Positions 1-11,476 are shown, counted from the stretch's first letter. The stretch is 64,000 nt of DNA from Conus ventricosus (GCA_018398815.1 CM031616.1:33924428-33988427), one strand, 5' to 3'. Made by a program: numbers and translations. The notes: generated from the sequence alone by a model not told the origin.

Positions 1-425
1 GGCCATGATTGAATGCACGGGATCGGGTGGAGAAGGGATCGTGGTCATGGCCATGATTGCATGTATGGCTTCGCCTTTAAAGGGGTTTTCTCCCAGCTCT
101 CTTTTTTCGCTTTCTTTTGAGGGGTGCGAGTGAGAATGGACGTGGGGGCAATTCCGGTGTTTCGCAAGATTGGGTGCGTACAGAGGGGATGCTTGGGTTG
201 CAACGTGGATTGAGCGTTTGGAGGGGAGGAGCGGGGAGGAGGAGGGAGGGAGCAAGGAATGGGATGGCACTGGGTTTCTGATCCATAGGTGTACACATGC
301 ATGTGTCTTCCGTTGACTGCTTACCATCACGGACATCTTCGTGGAAAACACCACATGTTGCATCATCGTAGATGATCTGACAATTGAAGTATATTCATGT
401 GATGGCATTGTACAGGCGGTTTGTT
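1..425. other. Unannotated left edge
   Basis: No gene is supported. The first 70 bases contain two copies of a short word (GGCCATGATTG) about 48 bases apart, so the window may begin inside a decayed tandem repeat. The rest shows no recognisable motif. Confidence 0.4.
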
Positions 426-471
426 CCCATTTGGTCTACTCCCATTTCGGAATGGGAGTAGACCAAATGGG
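426..471. repeat. Perfect 21-bp inverted repeat with 4-base loop
   Basis: Bases 426-446 are the exact reverse complement of 451-471, separated by TCGG. The RNA or single-stranded DNA would form a 21-bp stem with a tetraloop. It is shorter than a usual animal pre-miRNA, and no flanking basal stem is apparent. A small foldback repeat or an assembly fold-over is as likely as a functional hairpin. Confidence 0.85.
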
Positions 472-499
472 ATGTTACCTTCTTAACTAGGTTTTTTTG

Positions 500-921
<422 letters not shown>

Positions 922-1214
922 TCGAGCATAAATCAGAGAGAGATACACAGGCAAATTCACAGACACAGTTAAAAATAAAACCTGTTGAGAAAATATCTAG
1001 CAGGCAGGTATACTTGATAAACAAATACAGAGGCAGACAACATTACATGTCAGGGATGTTTGTCTTAATCTTCTCCTCACATGCACCCGTTCCAGAGTCA
1101 GCCTTTCGACAGATTAATCAAGTGACTGCAAACACGGGGGAAGCTTGTACTACCACCGTCAGGCAAGATACTCCGTCAACAATATTCCAGACGATTTTGC
1201 CACTTTTACTAGCT

Positions 1215-1324
1215 CCATCCCCCCCCCCCCCCCTCACCCCTACCCTTCCTTATCTAGATGTTCACACCTGTACCACCACCCTCTTCCCTCCATTAGTTCT
1301 CCTCCATCCCCACCACTCTTACCT

Positions 1325-1413
<89 letters not shown>
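1215..1413. repeat. Poly-C, pyrimidine-rich stretch and (CT)n
   Basis: A C homopolymer (about 1219-1233) leads through a CT-rich stretch into a CT microsatellite at 1326-1413. Open frames across it are only Ser-Leu repeats. Confidence 0.9.
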
Positions 1414-1415
<2 letters not shown>

Positions 1416-1483
1416 AGTAAAAAAGCGAAAGATGTAGGGGCTAGCAGTAAGATAGGAGAGGGGAGCAGGAAGAAGAGATTCGA

Positions 1484-1673
<190 letters not shown>

Positions 1674-1675
1674 AG

Positions 1676-1748
1676 ACCGAAGAAGAAATTTATTTTACCA
1701 GGGTAATGAGATAAGCAATACAAATGCTTTTTTTCCACTCAGCCCTTA
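1676..1748 (-). mobile_element. LINE 3'-end fragment, copy 1
   Basis: The 73-base block between two GA tracts resembles blocks at 3744-3810 and 29,814-29,880. In plus orientation all three run TTTATTTTA/TTTAATG, AGGGTAATG-like, ATAAGCA, a T-run, then CCA-TCAGCCCT or CATCCAGCCCT. Read on the minus strand this looks like a retrotransposon 3' end with a simple-repeat tail. The family assignment is inferred from the shared layout, not from a coding region here. Confidence 0.5.
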
Positions 1749-1759
1749 GAGAGAGAGAG

Positions 1760-1826
<67 letters not shown>

Positions 1827-1830
1827 AGAG

Positions 1831-1874
<44 letters not shown>

Positions 1875-1891
1875 TACAGACAGACAGACAG
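1748..1891. repeat. (GA)n followed by (CAGA)n
   Basis: GA repeat at 1748-1839 passes into CAGA repeats at 1839-1891. The same GA-to-CAGA transition recurs at 3862-3986. Confidence 0.9.
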
Positions 1892-2063
1892 AGGAGGGGA
1901 GGGAAGGAGGGGGCAGACAGACAGAGGCACCGCATGCATTTTCGCACCACGCAGCGCAATCACTGACGTCATTTCAGGTTATTCTGTGCACGAGCCGCTG
2001 TCTCTGTGAAAAAGGTTTTCAGACGATAGCAGCGCGCGGAGCGTTTTCTGTTTTCCACGGCAG

Positions 2064-2257
2064 AAGACTTCCCCGTTCCTATGGTTCTGGAGAAGTCTGG
2101 AATCGGTCACTGTGGATCCATGGCTGGCACAAGACTCCCCCGTTCCTATGGTTCTGGAGATGTTTGGAACCGGTCACTATGGATCCATGGCACAAGACTC
2201 CCCCCGTTCCTATGGTTCTAGAGATGTCTGGAGTCGGTCACTGTGGATCCATGACTG
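2064..2257. repeat. Tandem repeat, about 64 bp, 3 copies
   Basis: Three copies share CCCCGTTCCTATGGTTCT, GAGA-GTCTGGA, CGGTCACTGTGGATCCATG and CACAAGACTC. They differ by substitutions and small indels. Copy starts are near 2072, 2139 and 2206. Confidence 0.85.
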
Positions 2258-2327
2258 AGTGTGCACATCAATAACGTCTTACCATTTAGGAGAGTTGGTC
2301 ACAGCAGCGTGCGCAGTCCTTGGAGCT

Positions 2328-2331
<4 letters not shown>

Positions 2332-2410
<79 letters not shown>
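2332..2410. repeat. (GA)n adjoining a LINE tail
   Basis: An uninterrupted GA microsatellite touches the GGATAC hexamer tail of the minus-strand LINE that starts at 2411. On the LINE strand the order is AATAAA signal, hexamer tail, then (CT)n. Confidence 0.9.
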
Positions 2411-2414
<4 letters not shown>

Positions 2415-3480
2415 CGGATACGGATACGGATGTTTTATTCATATAGGCCCTAACCCATAATGAAGGGGGTAATGTGAACAAATCTTTTCGAAAAAGAAAC
2501 AGGAACAAATAAATCAAATATTCATCAAAGTGCAACAGGTAATCGACTAACTGAATATCAAACAGTACACAACAATTAATTCTTAACTGCATACTATACT
2601 TCTAATCCTAAACGCCTTGTACAAGAAAACAGCAAAACGTTTTATGGTGGCTTCGTTTGTGGATGCCATGAGTAATGAGAGTCGAAATAAAGAAGGATGC
2701 TTAGAATATTTTTGATCAATCAATCGATTCCTCAGATCATTCAAAATAGGACAGCAGAACACAAAGTGAACCTCATTTTCTTCGGCATTTTTACACAACG
2801 GACAGAGAAGATCAAATTTGCTATGCTTCCTGTAACGATAATAATGAACAAAAATTTCAGAAATACCTAATCTGAACTTTGTCATAATATACCTTAAATG
2901 ATTGTCCATTTTAATTGATAGATATGATGGAACACAATGCACACTTCTGAACTGTCTGTAAAAAGCAAAACGGTCGCTTTCTTGAATATGACATGACCAT
3001 TCTTGCCATCTGCAATCGATTAGTCTATTCCGAAATATCCGAAGGAAATCATTCATATTTCCGACACCCTGTTGTAACCACACGAAACCAAAACCAAGTT
3101 CATACAATCTAACCTTCACATTTGAAACCCAATTTACTCTTCCTCTCGCATCCAAATCATATAACATATTATATGCTTTCCTTGGCAACCTTGAGATTTC
3201 CATTTGTGTTATTTTTAGCCAATAACGTATACACTTGATAGCAGAATTCAAATATATCGGATATCTGTTTACTTCGCCATAGATTAAATCGTTAGGTGTT
3301 CGCATGCTCACTCGTAAAAACTTCTTCAGCGCAAATAAATGAACATTTTCACAATAAGCAGCTGAATCATAAAGGCCCCAAAGTTCAGCTCCATACAGTG
3401 CGATGGGCTGTACTTGAGAGTCAAACAATTTCATAAAAATTTTAACGATGTGTTTTCTAATTTTGATAGCTGTTGACCAC
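2411..3480 (-). mobile_element. 5'-truncated non-LTR retrotransposon (LINE)
   Basis: On the minus strand the element holds a long piece of an ORF2-type C-terminus. A 3' UTR follows, then an AATAAA signal at about 2435 and a short (TATCCG)n tail at 2411-2430. It stops abruptly at about 3480, where sequence also present at 11,477-11,637 begins. 5' truncation with a simple-repeat tail is standard for target-primed insertion (established for LINEs). No target-site duplication could be defined because both ends lie in repeats. Confidence 0.75.
2583..3480 (-). pseudogene. LINE ORF2 C-terminal region (after the RT domain)
   Basis: About 298 open codons match the region downstream of reverse transcriptase in invertebrate LINEs. 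It starts with 'QPIALYGAELWG', the box after the RT thumb (compare 'P.L.YG.E.W'). A basic, Trp-rich middle follows ('RLPRKAYNMLY', 'CRWQEW'). It ends in a CCHC-like box 'CPLC...ENEVHFVFCCP', which resembles the zf-RVT cysteine motif. The endonuclease and RT catalytic domains are absent, so this is a dead 5'-truncated copy despite having no internal stops. The open frame continues about 33 codons upstream into unrelated repeat DNA, and that part is not protein. CR1/Jockey-type affiliation is my inference. Confidence 0.75.
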
Positions 3481-3629
3481 CTCATGCACACAAGAGCAGG
3501 TAAACACAATAGTAGGGATAGAGGTTCTGGGTAGGAAGGAGGTGGGGGGTGGGGGTGGGGTGGATCATGGGGACTGAGCATAGAGAGGGGAGGGAAGGAG
3601 GAGAGAAGTGAGGGACGGATTACATGAGG

Positions 3630-3638
<9 letters not shown>
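3478..3638. repeat. 160-bp duplicated block, copy 1
   Basis: This block is nearly identical to 11,477-11,637. It runs from CTCATGCACACAAGAGCAGG to GGATTACATGAGGAGAGGA. The two copies differ mainly in the length of a GGTGGGG-rich stretch. Confidence 0.9.
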
Positions 3639-3720
<82 letters not shown>

Positions 3721-3743
3721 CGAACGAACGAACGAACGAACGA
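3638..3743. repeat. (GA)n then (GAAC)n
   Basis: GA repeat at 3638-3715 passes into seven GAAC units at 3715-3743, which abut a LINE-like 3' end. A shorter GAAC run sits at the same place in the related copy at about 29,797. Confidence 0.9.
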
Positions 3744-3857
3744 ATTTTATTTTAAGAGGGTAGTGGATTAAGCATGAATACTTTTTTTTTACATCCAGCC
3801 CTCTGGGCAAGAAAAAAAATCAATATATAGTAAAAAGCAAATCAAACAAATACATGG

Positions 3858-3861
<4 letters not shown>
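3744..3861 (-). mobile_element. LINE 3'-end fragment, copy 2
   Basis: Same layout as the block at 1676. In plus orientation it runs TTTTATTTTA, AGGGTAGTGG, ATTAAGCATGAATAC, a T-run and CATCCAGCCCT. On the minus strand the tail is (GTTC)n. No coding sequence is left. Confidence 0.5.
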
Positions 3862-3947
<86 letters not shown>

Positions 3948-4140
3948 GACAGACAGGCAGGCAGACAGACAGACAGACAGACAGATAGTCGAAAGTGGAG
4001 AGACAGTGAAAAGGAATAGAGAGAGAAAGTGGGAGAGAGAGGAGGGGGGGGGGGGACAGACAGACAGATAGATCGACAGCCAGCCAGAAAGACAGACAGA
4101 CAGAAAGAGAGAAACAGAGAGAGGGGTGGAGGGAGGGACT
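3862..4140. repeat. GA and CAGA arrays with purine-rich flank
   Basis: GA (3862-3920) and CAGA (3920-3986) microsatellites are followed by a purine-rich decayed flank with more CAGA units (4060-4110). Confidence 0.85.
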
Positions 4141-4281
4141 GAGTGAGCGTAGATAAGAGGGGAGTAGGTTGAGGTGCGTGAAGGGTGGTGGTGGTGGGGT
4201 GGGTGTGGGGGCGAAGGGTTGAAGGAGATTGGATGGGTAAAATTATGTTTCTTTGCTCATAATCGGAAAATATTCAGATCC

Positions 4282-4283
4282 TC

Positions 4284-4367
<84 letters not shown>

Positions 4368-4447
4368 GAAAGAATTGGAGTGGGACACAACATACGTGGT
4401 AAACACTCATTGGGATGTGGAGAATAATGCGATAGCGTGTAAATAAC

Positions 4448-4497
<50 letters not shown>

Positions 4498-4543
4498 GAG
4501 AGAGGAGAGAGAGAGAGAGAGAGTGAGAGAGAGAGGAGAGAGG
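4282..4543. repeat. (CT)n and (GA)n in inverted order
   Basis: CT repeat at about 4282-4363 and GA repeat at about 4448-4543 are separated by 85 bases of ordinary sequence. The two could pair as a long hairpin. Confidence 0.9.
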
Positions 4544-4711
4544 TGAATAAAACTTGCAAAACCGGTAACACCATATATAATGTCAAATGTAGAGGGGGTA
4601 TCTTGTTTGTTTCGATTTCCAGTTTTAGCCCTTATAATGTAAAACAAGCAGACCTATTTCTATTCAACTCTTCCAATGTTTCTTAACCATATGTGCGTTA
4701 ATTTTTCTCCA

Positions 4712-4784
4712 TGGTGTGTGTGTGTGTGTTGTGTGTGTGTGTGTGTTGTGTGTGTGTGTGTGGTGTGTGTGGGGGGGTTGTGTG

Positions 4785-4818
<34 letters not shown>

Positions 4819-4982
4819 CGCGTCCGTGCGTGCGTGCGTGGGGTGTGTGTGCGAGTGTGTTGTGTGTGTGTGTTTTGTGTGTCTGTCTGTCTGTATGAGT
4901 GTGTGTCTTTCTGTTTGTTTCTCTGTGAGTGCAAGCGTGTGCATGTGTACGCGCGCGACAGAGCGCGTGCGCGTGTGCGTGC

Positions 4983-5032
<50 letters not shown>

Positions 5033-5039
5033 TGTGTGT

Positions 5040-5087
<48 letters not shown>

Positions 5088-5123
5088 CGCGCTTGCGTGC
5101 GTGCGTGCGTGTGTGTGTGTGTG

Positions 5124-5209
<86 letters not shown>

Positions 5210-5266
5210 GTTCTGTCTGTCTGTCTCTCTTGTCTCTGTCTCTGTCACTCTGTCTCTGTCCTCTGT

Positions 5267-5359
<93 letters not shown>

Positions 5360-5382
5360 CTGTATGTGTGTGTGTGTGTGTG
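4712..5382. repeat. Compound (TG)n / (TCTG)n / (CT)n array
   Basis: A 670-base compound microsatellite: TG repeats with TGCG variants (4712-5210), a short (AT)n at about 5125-5138, then TCTG and CT tracts (5210-5356), then TG again. All Cys-Val and His-Thr open frames here are repeat translations. Confidence 0.95.
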
Positions 5383-5504
5383 ATCTATCCCGGCGTTAAC
5401 CAGGCCCGAGAGATACATACATCTGCAGTGTTGGTCAAGTGAAAAGTTTGCTCTCCAGTCAAACTCGGGTGCAGTATTCATCCCTTTCTGTATTTGCCTG
5501 ACTC

Positions 5505-5565
<61 letters not shown>
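5383..5565. repeat. Dispersed repeat with (TG)n end, copy 1
   Basis: About 125 bases, from ATCTATCCCGGCGTTAACCAG to TGCCTGACTCTTG, match 14,953-15,078 at roughly 85-90% by eye. Both copies end exactly where a TG microsatellite begins, so the TG tract appears to be part of, or the tail of, this repeat. Its class is unknown. Confidence 0.8.
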
Positions 5566-5566
<1 letters not shown>

Positions 5567-5640
5567 AGGGGTGGGGGTGGTAGGCGGGTAGGCGTGTAGG
5601 TGCGTGCGTGCGTGTGTGCGTGCGTGCGTGTCTATGTCAT

Positions 5641-6800
5641 GACCCAGAGCTCGGTTGTGTGACGTGGCATCAAAGATAGAGAAGGAGGCGGTGGAAGGAG
5701 GGAGAACGTGACACACCGGGAACATGTCTTATATTATTAGTTTGGCGTTTCACGGAGCCGTTGGTTGGTAAGGCAGAACTTCCGTGCGTTAAACGCCGGT
5801 GTTGGGTGGTCTCCGGGGGGGTTTGGTGGTGCTGTGAAGATGTGTTGGGTCCCCCTTTGCTGGTTTGTCTTCCGTTCTAGTGGGGTTGGCAAGGTGGAGG
5901 GGGAAAGGGGGCCAGGCGGTTTTCGTGGTGGTGTTTTGTTTGTGTGGGTGTTGTCTTGTGGTCCGGGCGGTCGGCTCGTGGTGGTTAATGTTGGTTGTGG
6001 GGTGTTTGGTGTTGGGTTTTGGGGTTTGGTTTCGCGGCGGGCCTTTGCGTTCGCTGCTTCCACCCTCGGTTTCCGCTCGGCCCCCCAAACCCCCCTTTCC
6101 CTGGGTATTGTTGATGTATTGGTGGTTGATCGGGACAGGAAGACCCCTGAGTGGGAGGAAGGTGCTTGAGGTCCGGGGGGGGGAATTCGTTCTTAAAAGG
6201 GAGTGCTGATTCAGAGGTTTGAGGGGGGGGGGTTTGTTGTTTGTGTGGTGGGGGTGGGTGTGTGTTGGGCGGCCCCCTGTCAGGGCTTGGCCCCTGCCCT
6301 GTTCTGCCCATCTTGCGTACTGGCCGACCCCAGTTTTGCCAGCGCCGCAGTGTCAGGCACATCGACAATCGGGTCCTCCATTTTTAGTCGGTTCCTCGCC
6401 CTTCCAAGTAGAAATCTGTGCCTTTTACGCCCGAGTTGCGATCGTTTCAACTCAGCGTTCAATTTTTCGTGGAGGAATCCTGGAGGGAAATTACATTTTT
6501 CAGGGATGAAAGGTTTCCGTGGATCGGGCCTGGGGATTTTCCTAGTTTGCGCTTTGGTGTTGCCAGGGAGTGTGGCTCTTCTGTTTGTGGTCATTGTTTT
6601 TTGATTGGAGGGGGGCTTGGCGGTTGGTTTTGGCCTGGGGGGGTCTTAGGGGGGGTGTTCCCAGAGCTCTTTGGTTGAAGTGGCATCAAAAGAGAGGAGG
6701 CGGTGAAGGGGAAACGTGACAACCCGGGAACATGTCTTTAGTTTTGTTTTAAACGGGGTTGTGGTAAGGCAGATTTCCTGCGTTAAACGCCCGGTTAGCG
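5641..6800. repeat. Pair of direct repeats about 1.02 kb apart
   Basis: Bases 5641-5795 and 6660-6792 share an ordered series of words: CCCAGAGCTC, GTGGCATCAAA, GAGGCGGTG, ACGTGACA, GGGAACATGTCTT, GGTAAGGCAGA and CGTTAAACGCC. The region between them is G+T rich and has no recognisable gene. The repeats could be ends of an old insertion, but they are not bounded by a clear target duplication. Confidence 0.65.
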
Positions 6801-9450
6801 AATGTCAAACCAGAACCTTCGCTGTTTGGGTCCGGCAGTGTGTGTTGTCTTGTGACGGAAGTCCGTTGAGTGATGTTCCGCATTCTACCTGCGGGACGCA
6901 GGGCGCGAAATTTCAGCTTTCTGCGGGGTTCAAGCAGACTCTTGCATGGGTCTTTGGGAACCTGAGGGGGGGGTTTTTCGGGAGGCTTTCCTGGCCCACC
7001 AAGGGAGTTTGTTCGATTGTAAAGTGGTCACGGTTAGATCAAGGCGATTCGGTGACCCACAAAATGATGGTTGGTGTAGTCAGTGTGTGGCGCCTCCCTC
7101 CGGGTCTTTTTCCCAAGGTTCTCGGGTAATTTAAGAAAGGGTTTGGCTGTTTTTAGTGAAGTGATTTCATTGAGCTAGAGTTGAATTTTGTAAATGGTCC
7201 GGTTCGAATGTTAGTTGTTGTGGTAAGGGGTTTAAATTGTGAAGAAAGATTAGATGTTTGTGGGGAGTCCATTATGGCATGGTACCTCCCTATTATGACC
7301 CAGTTTTTTTTGTCTTCTAAGGAATCTGTCATAGGCTGGGGGGGGGGTTATTAGATTATTGGTGTTTTGGATATTAAAATTATTATTTATTTTGTTTGAA
7401 GGGGAAATTTTAGGGGTTTTTTGTGGTCGGGGTTTGGAATATGGAGTTAGGGGAATATAGAAGAAAAAGGGGGGGGGGGGGGGGGGGTGAGTAAAATTGG
7501 CAAAGTGGCATGGTTGCCAAACTCATGGCGGGGGTGGGGGGGTAACGCGGGTACTGTCGCGTGGTGAGACATGGCTAAGGATATTGGTGCCAATATTTTA
7601 ATTTGGAAAAATTTGGGTTGCCTTTTTAAATATTTTAAATTCCACCAATTCTGGACGCGACTCGTTCCGGTGCCTCCCCTTTTTGTGTTCCGGTAGGCGG
7701 CCCTCTTCGGGCCAGTTGACGCACGTGCAATGAAGTTTGCGATTGTAGACATGTGTCCTTTAACGTGGCTCTGCGTACGGCTGGATGTTAAGAAACGTTA
7801 ATAAAAATTTAATAATAATTTATTGATGGATTGTTAGTACTGATAAGAGGGGAGTGGCGGGAGTGTCAATATGATCCTTATTGCTGCTGGCGGGTTTAAT
7901 ATTGATGCAGCTACTGATGTGTTTTTTCTAGTTCGTTTTTTTGTATTACGTGTGACCATTACAAAGTGACCCCTTTAGTGCAGGTCGGAATGGGAGTTTT
8001 CGACTATGTTTTTGTTTTGTTGGTGTGCTATTGGGTCTTGTGGGGTTTAGTCGACAGTTATTTTGTTGCGCCGTTGGCGTTACCTGATGTCATTGATGTT
8101 GTGTATATGTTGGGTCACCGCTGCGCTGGCTAGTGTTACATCCCATGCCAGTGTAATTGTCAGTAGCGGGTGTTAGTTTGTTTCATTGCTTGTTTGGGAC
8201 TGGTATTTAAATCTTATGGTGGTGTTTGATGTGTCGACTTTTGGATGGTGCCTGAGACTTCTGTTGCTTAGACCTGGTTGGCACAGGGTATTAGTTTTAG
8301 GGGGTTTTTTGGTGACTGATGGAGCACAGAATCGGTTGTGGTGTTACGGTGAATGCCTTTTTTGTTTTTGACTCTGAATGGTGTTTGGGCCGTTAGATCA
8401 TGACATTATGGGTGGGGGAATATGATCAGCCTCCAATAATGAATGAAAGAAAATACTTTTGTTGGGGTTTCGTCCTTGGTGTGTTAGTAATTGTCTGGCA
8501 GGGGTCAGCTGTACGACGTGTGTTTCTATTGGATTGGACTGTGACAATGACAAATGAATTTCGCAAAAGTAGTGTGAATCCAGCCACTGATTTGGAGCAT
8601 GCAGGTGTGTCGGGTTTCCCCTAGCGGCCACCGTTGCCAGTGGGGATGGCAAACCCCGGTGTTGACCAGACTCGGGCTGATGTGACGGCCTAGGGGCCGA
8701 CCCCAGGCGGAGCTAACCCAGGCCGACCCAGGCGAGCTGACCCAGGCCGACCCAGGCGGAGCTGACCCAGGCCGACCCAGGCTGAGCTGACCCAGGCTTG
8801 CAGCCTGCCGCGTTGTGGGCGTGCTGGAAGGCGCGCGCCCATGTTTTTGGGGGTGGCGCAGACTCGTCTTGGCTCGTACATCCACATTTTGGGTGGGTGA
8901 TTTCCCTGGCGTTAGGGCAGCTGGTGTCCATAGCGTGATTGCGGGTGGTTTTACAGCATATCCTTCGACTATTTTTCCTACTCTTCATTCTAGTGGCGTG
9001 GTTCATCGTCTTTTGCATCGTCGTCGTCGGCGTCGTTTTGTCCACGTTACTCCGTCATCAACGGTGGGGGTGGGCGAAAACGTTAACTGATCTAAATTGT
9101 GCGTCCCACAAGCTACAGTGTGCCTAGTTTTTCAAAACCCGGACATGCATCTGAGACAATAAATTTATGACTCTCATGGTTTGTGGGGTCGTTTGGTGGA
9201 AGTTTTGTGCATCCTAAAAAAATTTTTGTGCCTTATTGTGATTCAAAGTGCGTGCGACCTGTTGATCACCAGTGGGTGGTTTGCTTGGCAGCTTGGATTT
9301 GATGTGTGCTTGTGCTTGGTGGTTGGATATTTGTGTTGTGTGTACTGTAGAGTTGGGAGGGTCTATTGTGCAGGATGGTGGTGTGTGCATGAGCACAGCG
9401 GTTGTATGAATAAATATATTGTTATTTGTTGACGTTGTGGGGGGTTTATG
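6800..9450. other. G+T-rich unannotated stretch
   Basis: No gene is supported. The plus strand is strongly enriched in G and T and poor in C and A over several kilobases (continuing from about 5,760), for example around 7,140-7,480 and 7,980-8,300. A short poly-G lies near 7,470-7,486. Open frames here have no recognisable domain. Confidence 0.5.
8697..8800. repeat. GC-rich minisatellite, about 25 bp, 4 copies
   Basis: Four units of a CCGACCCAGG-CGGAGCTGACCCAGG type, with small indels. The Gly/Ser/Trp-rich peptides read across it are a repeat artefact. Confidence 0.85.
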
Positions 9451-9658
9451 AAGAGGGGGGTTAGTATAGGTTTTTTTTTCCCTTCAGACCTTAGCGTGCT
9501 GACAGTCTACATGCGCGCGCGCGCGCGGTCAAATAAAGGCAACATTGGGATAGCCAAGGGAATCAATTACTCGGTCAGTTTAACCAAGTGGAACTTATCT
9601 CCTGTCGAAACTCTGTTTTACTCGTATTGCTGTACCTACCTGGCTTTGAGGATTAAGC

Positions 9659-9962
9659 TTGGAAAGGAAGGTGAAAGAAAGAAAGGAAAGGAGGAGGGAG
9701 ACAAGAATAAAGGAAGAAAGAAAGAAAGAAAGGGGAAAAAAAAGGGAAAAAAAGAAAGGGAGGAAAAAGAAAGAAAGAAGAAGAAACGAAAGGGAAAAGG
9801 AACGGAAAAAAGGAAAGAATGAAAAAAAGAAAGAAAGGAAGGAATGACAAAGAAAGAAAGGGGAAAGGAAAGAAGGAAGCAGAAGGAAAGGAGGAAGGGG
9901 GGGGGAGGGAGGGGAAGGAGGAGGAGGGAGGACAGCAGAAAGGGCGAGAAGAAAAGAAGAGA
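9659..9962. repeat. Polypurine tract (GAAA/GGAA/GGAG)
   Basis: About 300 bases consist almost only of purines on the plus strand, in GAAA-, AAAGG- and GGGAGG-type units. Such polypurine/polypyrimidine tracts can form triplex DNA (established property). The Lys/Arg/Glu-rich frames are not genes. Confidence 0.9.
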
Positions 9963-10349
9963 ATCAAGTCGAACGCTTTTAGTTTCCTTGATCTGGCAGA
10001 ATCCACGACATCAACCGTCATCACTTGGCGTATTGCCTCTGCAAACAGACATGTTGTTCGGTAAAAATTAATTCTGGAGTTACTGGCTCCCTTTTTCCGC
10101 GGTCCAGAGAGAAAAGAGAGAGAGGAGAGGGAAAAGAGAGAGATCTAAATAACGGGTTACACTGCCTGAAAGGGCTCACGGGAAATAATTGCACGTCTTG
10201 TCTCATGGCTGCAGATTGTAGAAAATGCCATTCATGACCAAAGCACATCTGGGTATTTTTCTCCATGTTTTTTTTTTAAAACGTATGTTGTTATTTATAG
10301 CATTCATTCATATGTACCCACATAGCGCATGCACACTCGCTCGCGCGCG

Positions 10350-10375
10350 CTCACACACACACACACACACACACA

Positions 10376-10416
<41 letters not shown>

Positions 10417-10545
10417 CACACACACTCGCACGCACACACACACACAAACCACCATCGCATTACCACCACCACCACCACACCACACCACATCGCCCCCCAA
10501 CTCCACACCACACAAACAAACAAACACTCGCGCGCATGCGAGCTT

Positions 10546-10604
<59 letters not shown>
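10350..10604. repeat. (CA)n / (CACG)n compound array
   Basis: CA and CACGCA repeats with an ACC-rich interruption at 10,449-10,510. Confidence 0.95.
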
Positions 10605-10606
<2 letters not shown>

Positions 10607-11290
10607 GCGTGCGGGTGAACAATTCCTGACCAGAACTTGAGTTCATGCTGAGGTCAGAAATGTGCAGTCTTTTTCCCTTTTTTTTTTTTTTTTTTACCAA
10701 CCCGTTTTCTTCTACTCTTTCCTTCTTTATTAATTCACTAATTTATTCATTTCTTCTCAGGTGTGGTTGTACTATATATATGCACTGGTAGAGCTCACGA
10801 ACGGTCCATCTCCGTGGCGAAAATATGAAGAAAATTACAACTCAGAGCATCCGCTTACTCATCATTACCCGTTCCTCTTTCCCCAACGTCTTTAAAAAAA
10901 AAAAAAAAAAAAGTATTATCTCCCAGTCTCCCGTCCCTCAACCTCTCCACATCCTTCCTCCCATCGTTGAAATCCCACCACTAACTATTTTAAGAAAGAA
11001 AATAAAATAAATGAGAGCTAAAAAAAAAAAAAAAAGCCAAATTTGTTGTAATGCCAGAAATGCCGTGCCAAACATAACCATGGTTCTCCCATTTTGTTCA
11101 TTCTAGTGTTCAATTCTTCGTCATCCCCTCCCACTCCGCCTTCAGCTCTCTCACACAGAAACCCACCCCTTTCCAGAATGAAGTCGGTATGCCAACACCC
11201 TCGCAGGTGTGCTTACCAACTGGCAATGAGAATATCACGTGTGTTTCTTTTGCAGACGTCACTGTTTCGCAGGCCAATGACCTGACACGA
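10605..11290. other. Unannotated AT-rich stretch
   Basis: T- and A-homopolymers (10,678-10,695, 10,892-10,911, 11,020-11,034) lie in otherwise unique sequence. No gene, tRNA or known repeat was recognised. Confidence 0.4.
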
Positions 11291-11352
11291 ACACACACAC
11301 ACACACACACACACAAACGCGCGGCGCGCGCACGCACGCAGCAAGCATGCAC

Positions 11353-11391
<39 letters not shown>

Positions 11392-11476
11392 GGGGGGGGG
11401 GGGGGGAAGAGGGATAGAGAGCCCCTTCCACAACTACCCCCCCCCCCCCCCCGCCCTTCTTCCTCCTCTTCGACCC
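11291..11476. repeat. (CA)n, poly-G and poly-C
   Basis: CA repeats (11,293-11,315 and 11,357-11,389) are followed by a G-run (about 11,392-11,406) and a C-run (about 11,438-11,452). Confidence 0.9.

Noticed and set aside
3480..3581. N-terminal 33 codons of the open frame ending at 2583 as part of a protein
   Set aside because: This segment also occurs at 11,477-11,580 without the LINE, so it is fused by the insertion breakpoint and is not original coding sequence.
5765..6604. 100-134 codon frames in the G+T-rich region
   Set aside because: Composition bias lowers stop frequency. The frames overlap on both strands and contain no recognisable motif.
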